From Malachius bipustulatus (Eukaryota > Arthropoda > Insecta > Coleoptera > Melyridae): a stretch of 64,000 nucleotides of DNA. The stretch spans positions 38,656,162-38,720,161 of the forward strand of contig OU342637.1 in the NCBI GenBank assembly GCA_910589415.1, in the 5' to 3' direction. Position 1 is the stretch's first letter, and every line of letters starts with the position of its first letter. The position numbers were made by a program, and so were the translations under genes. Below the pieces are notes generated by a model, which saw only the letters and a program-made list of their open reading frames with translations, was not told where the DNA came from and searched no databases. Shown here piece by piece: positions 61,837 to 64,000 of the stretch.

Positions 61837-64000
61837 TATGTACAGGCTGGGCCAATAAGCGAGGTAAGCGGCTGTATCTCAGAAACTAATAATCGTAGAG
61901 GAGTTGCGGTAAAATTATTTTCAAGTTTCCAAGATGGCTGCCAGAGGGCGTTTGCACCATCTTGAATTACATAAAGTAAAGTTACGTTTCTTGTGATTTT
62001 CCCCAATGAATGTAACAAAAAAGTATTTGCGTTTTAATGTTAACATTTTTAATTTTTTAATTTAACATTTTTTGTAGAAACAATTTTTCTCTATCTTTCG
62101 AAATAAAGTGGTGGGGGGTATTTGAATGTTGTTTTAAACAAATGCCTGTAACTTCGAAACGGCTTTAATGGATTTGGATAAATTTGGTATAATTGGAAAG
62201 AGCATTTCTTTGGCTTTTAGGTTTCTTGTGATAATGACAGTTGTGACCTACACGGCCGCCGATAGAGGGCGTTATTCGATATTATAACCAAAATATTGGA
62301 TTTTCTCAAAAAATTTAAATGCAATGATATGACTTTTTTTAGATTAGAAAATAGACAAATGATCAACCAATAAGCTTGCGCAAACCGCATCTTAATATCT
62401 TTTTCCTAACTCAAATTATTAAAAAATACCAAACCAAGAAAATTCATATATCCCCATTTAAAAATGCATCGGTCGCTTTCGATAAGAAGGCAAGTAGTAG
62501 GCCATGGAAATAAAAGACAGACTCCTAACTAAAATATTGGCAAGTAACGTCAAACTTCTGTCACACGCAGCCCACTATTATTGTTGATTGCATATAATTT
62601 GAGTACTTTTTAACCAAAATGACTCTCACAAATAATGAAGCCGTTGACATGATTGCGATTTATTTCGAGTGTTTTCAAAATGCAACTATAGCTGCAAGAC
62701 AGTACGCGGCACGGTATCCAGATCGCCTTCATTACGGGAGAAGAATGTTTCCGCGCTTGGTACAGCGATTACGCGATACTGGAAGTTTTCGTTGTCCTAA
62801 ACGTCGCAGGCGTCGCAATGGAAGGACCGAAGAAAATATTATCAATGTCTTGGCTTACACAGAATTTTATAGACATGTAGAAACTAGAACATTTTCTCTA
62901 GACTTGAGAATAGCACGAACAACTGTTAGAAATATTTTGAAAGATTATAGGTGAATAATTTTATCTTATTCCAAGTATCTTAGCACATACCCTCAAATAC
63001 AAATTCAGTGTTATTCTGGTTATATTATTTTTTAGTACTGATTATGTTGTTTTTTACTTTTATATTATATTCTTACCACATAGTCCTGCACCAGGCGTTA
63101 AATGAACAAGATTTCGATAATAGATTAAATTATTGTCAATGGATGCTAGGTATGCTTGAGAAAAACAGAAATTTCCAAAAGGAAATTCTCTGGACCGACG
63201 AGGCTACCTTTAATAGTGATGGTATAGAGTAAACCTTCATAATATGCATTATTGGTCCGCTGAAAATCCGCGTTGGTTAAGAGAGAGAAGTGTAGCACCA
63301 GGGACGCTGCGGGGACGCTGGAGCCTAAATGTGTGGTGCGGTATCATTGGGGACAGAATTATTGGACCTTACTTTTTTGATTAAGTTTTAACTGCTAACC
63401 GCTTCTTAGAGTTTATGATCAACGACTTGCCAATTTTGTTGGAAGATGTGCCACTCGAAACTAGGAGAACTATGCTTCTGCAATTAGATGGTGGTCCGGC
63501 ACATTATTCAATTAATGTCCGAAACCCTATTTACGGGACCTTTCGAGAACGCTGGATAGGAAGGGGAAGCCTATTTCCTTGTCCGGCAAGATCTCCCCAC
63601 TTGACATGTCTTGATTTTTACTTCTGGGGACGCTTAAAAGACATTGTTTTTCAAACTCCACCAACAACACGAATGGATATGGAAAACAGAATTCGAAATT
63701 CAATTCCTCAACTATCAGCGGCAGAAATCGAGGCTGCGGTTCTGTTGACTCAAGAAAGACTGTAACAATGTGTGGAATATGACGGAAGGCAATTTGAACA
63801 CAGAAGGCATTAATCTTTTCTCAAAAAGGGTCCTTTTCAGGACCACAACTTTATTTAAAAGAAACTCCATGACATCTGTGGTATTTATAATGCATACTGC
63901 GATGTCTTGGACATCTTTTGCTGTTCTGTTGGGGACATTTCAGTGTGTTTGTTTGAGTAGGCAGGTAGTTCGGTTACCTGTATTATTATTGTTAAAATTG
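61837..64000 (+). mobile_element. Tc1/mariner-like (DD41D) transposon, left end and transposase
   Basis: Begins at a TA with ACAGGCTGGGCCAATAAGCG, the usual look of insect IS630/mariner termini. The non-coding leader of nearly 780 bp is followed by a transposase (62619-63770). The matching right terminus was not found before base 64000, so the element probably runs out of the window. Confidence 0.75.
62619..63810 (+). pseudogene. Mariner-like transposase with DUF4817-type HTH, lightly damaged
   Basis: ATG at 62619. N-terminal HTH: NNEAVDMIAIYFECFQNATI, AARYPDRLHYGRRMFPRLVQ, RLRDTGSF (DUF4817-like). After about 62952 some 130 bp without coding character intervene, with possible GT/AG borders, then YHIVLHQALNEQDFDNRLNY resumes (about 63078). 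First Asp in ILWTDEATFNSDG; second in LLQLDGGPAHYSINV; third in SPHLTCLDFYFWGRLKD, 41 residues apart by count. Defects: a one-base shift near 63232, a TAA near 63383 and a stop at 63763 before the final RQFEH. Confidence 0.8.

Overview
The window looks like nuclear DNA of an arthropod, most likely an insect. It is AT-rich, its few host exons have canonical GT/AG borders, and almost everything else is transposable element (TE) of families typical of insect genomes: Ty3/Gypsy with a tRNA-Leu primer site, Jockey/CR1- and R1/I-like LINEs, mariner, piggyBac, PIF/Harbinger, long-TIR elements and small hammerhead-ribozyme retroelements. Nothing bacterial or organellar was seen. The species cannot be fixed from the sequence.

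Host genes. (1) EXOSC2/Rrp4, a cap subunit of the RNA exosome, runs on the + strand as four visible exons (476-713, 6025-6159, 32428-32604, 32674-32886). Its N-terminal exons lie upstream of the window. Two introns (5.3 kb and 26.3 kb) are packed with TEs. (2) An unrecognised acidic protein gene occupies 53.2-55.2 kb (+). One coding exon with its flanking intron is present in three tandem copies, followed by one terminal exon. (3) A possible terminal exon of another gene lies at 55831-55905 (-).

Layout. 0-6 kb: mariner fragment, EXOSC2 exon, decayed LINE, and a mariner split by an internally deleted LINE. 7.0-16.8 kb: one old Gypsy copy (D, - strand) broken by a piggyBac, which itself holds a 718-bp MITE and a hammerhead-ribozyme element with a LINE inside, then by a LINE scrap and by a Harbinger element. 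18.1-19.6 kb: 5'-truncated LINE. 20.96-29.46 kb: the most complete Gypsy (A), with two LTRs, gag and pol; a 2.57-kb long-TIR DNA transposon carrying a nuclease/CXC pseudogene sits near its 3' LTR. 30.2-32.3 kb: nested foldback and MITE sequences. 34.5-38.6 kb: Gypsy B, which lacks protease, RT and RNase H and carries a foreign-looking coding segment. 40.46-41.83 kb: palindromic array of hammerhead-ribozyme units. 41.9-43.8 kb: LINE. 43.79-47.59 kb: Gypsy E, with identical LTRs around a decayed interior. 47.6-53 kb: mostly unassigned, with one foldback. 56.1-58.8 kb: two tandem-repeat blocks. 59.5-61.66 kb: truncated Gypsy C. 61.8-64 kb: start of a DD41D mariner-like element.

How it fits together. 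The host content is one conserved RNA-processing gene whose introns have served as a landing zone, plus one gene with a tandemly expanded exon. Most TEs are dead, but gag of Gypsy A and C, the identical LTRs of Gypsy E and the intact ribozyme cores point to recent activity. The most unusual signals are four hammerhead ribozymes in two related retroelement subfamilies, the Academ-like transposon, the chimeric Gypsy B, the phase-symmetric triplicated exon and a higher-order satellite.
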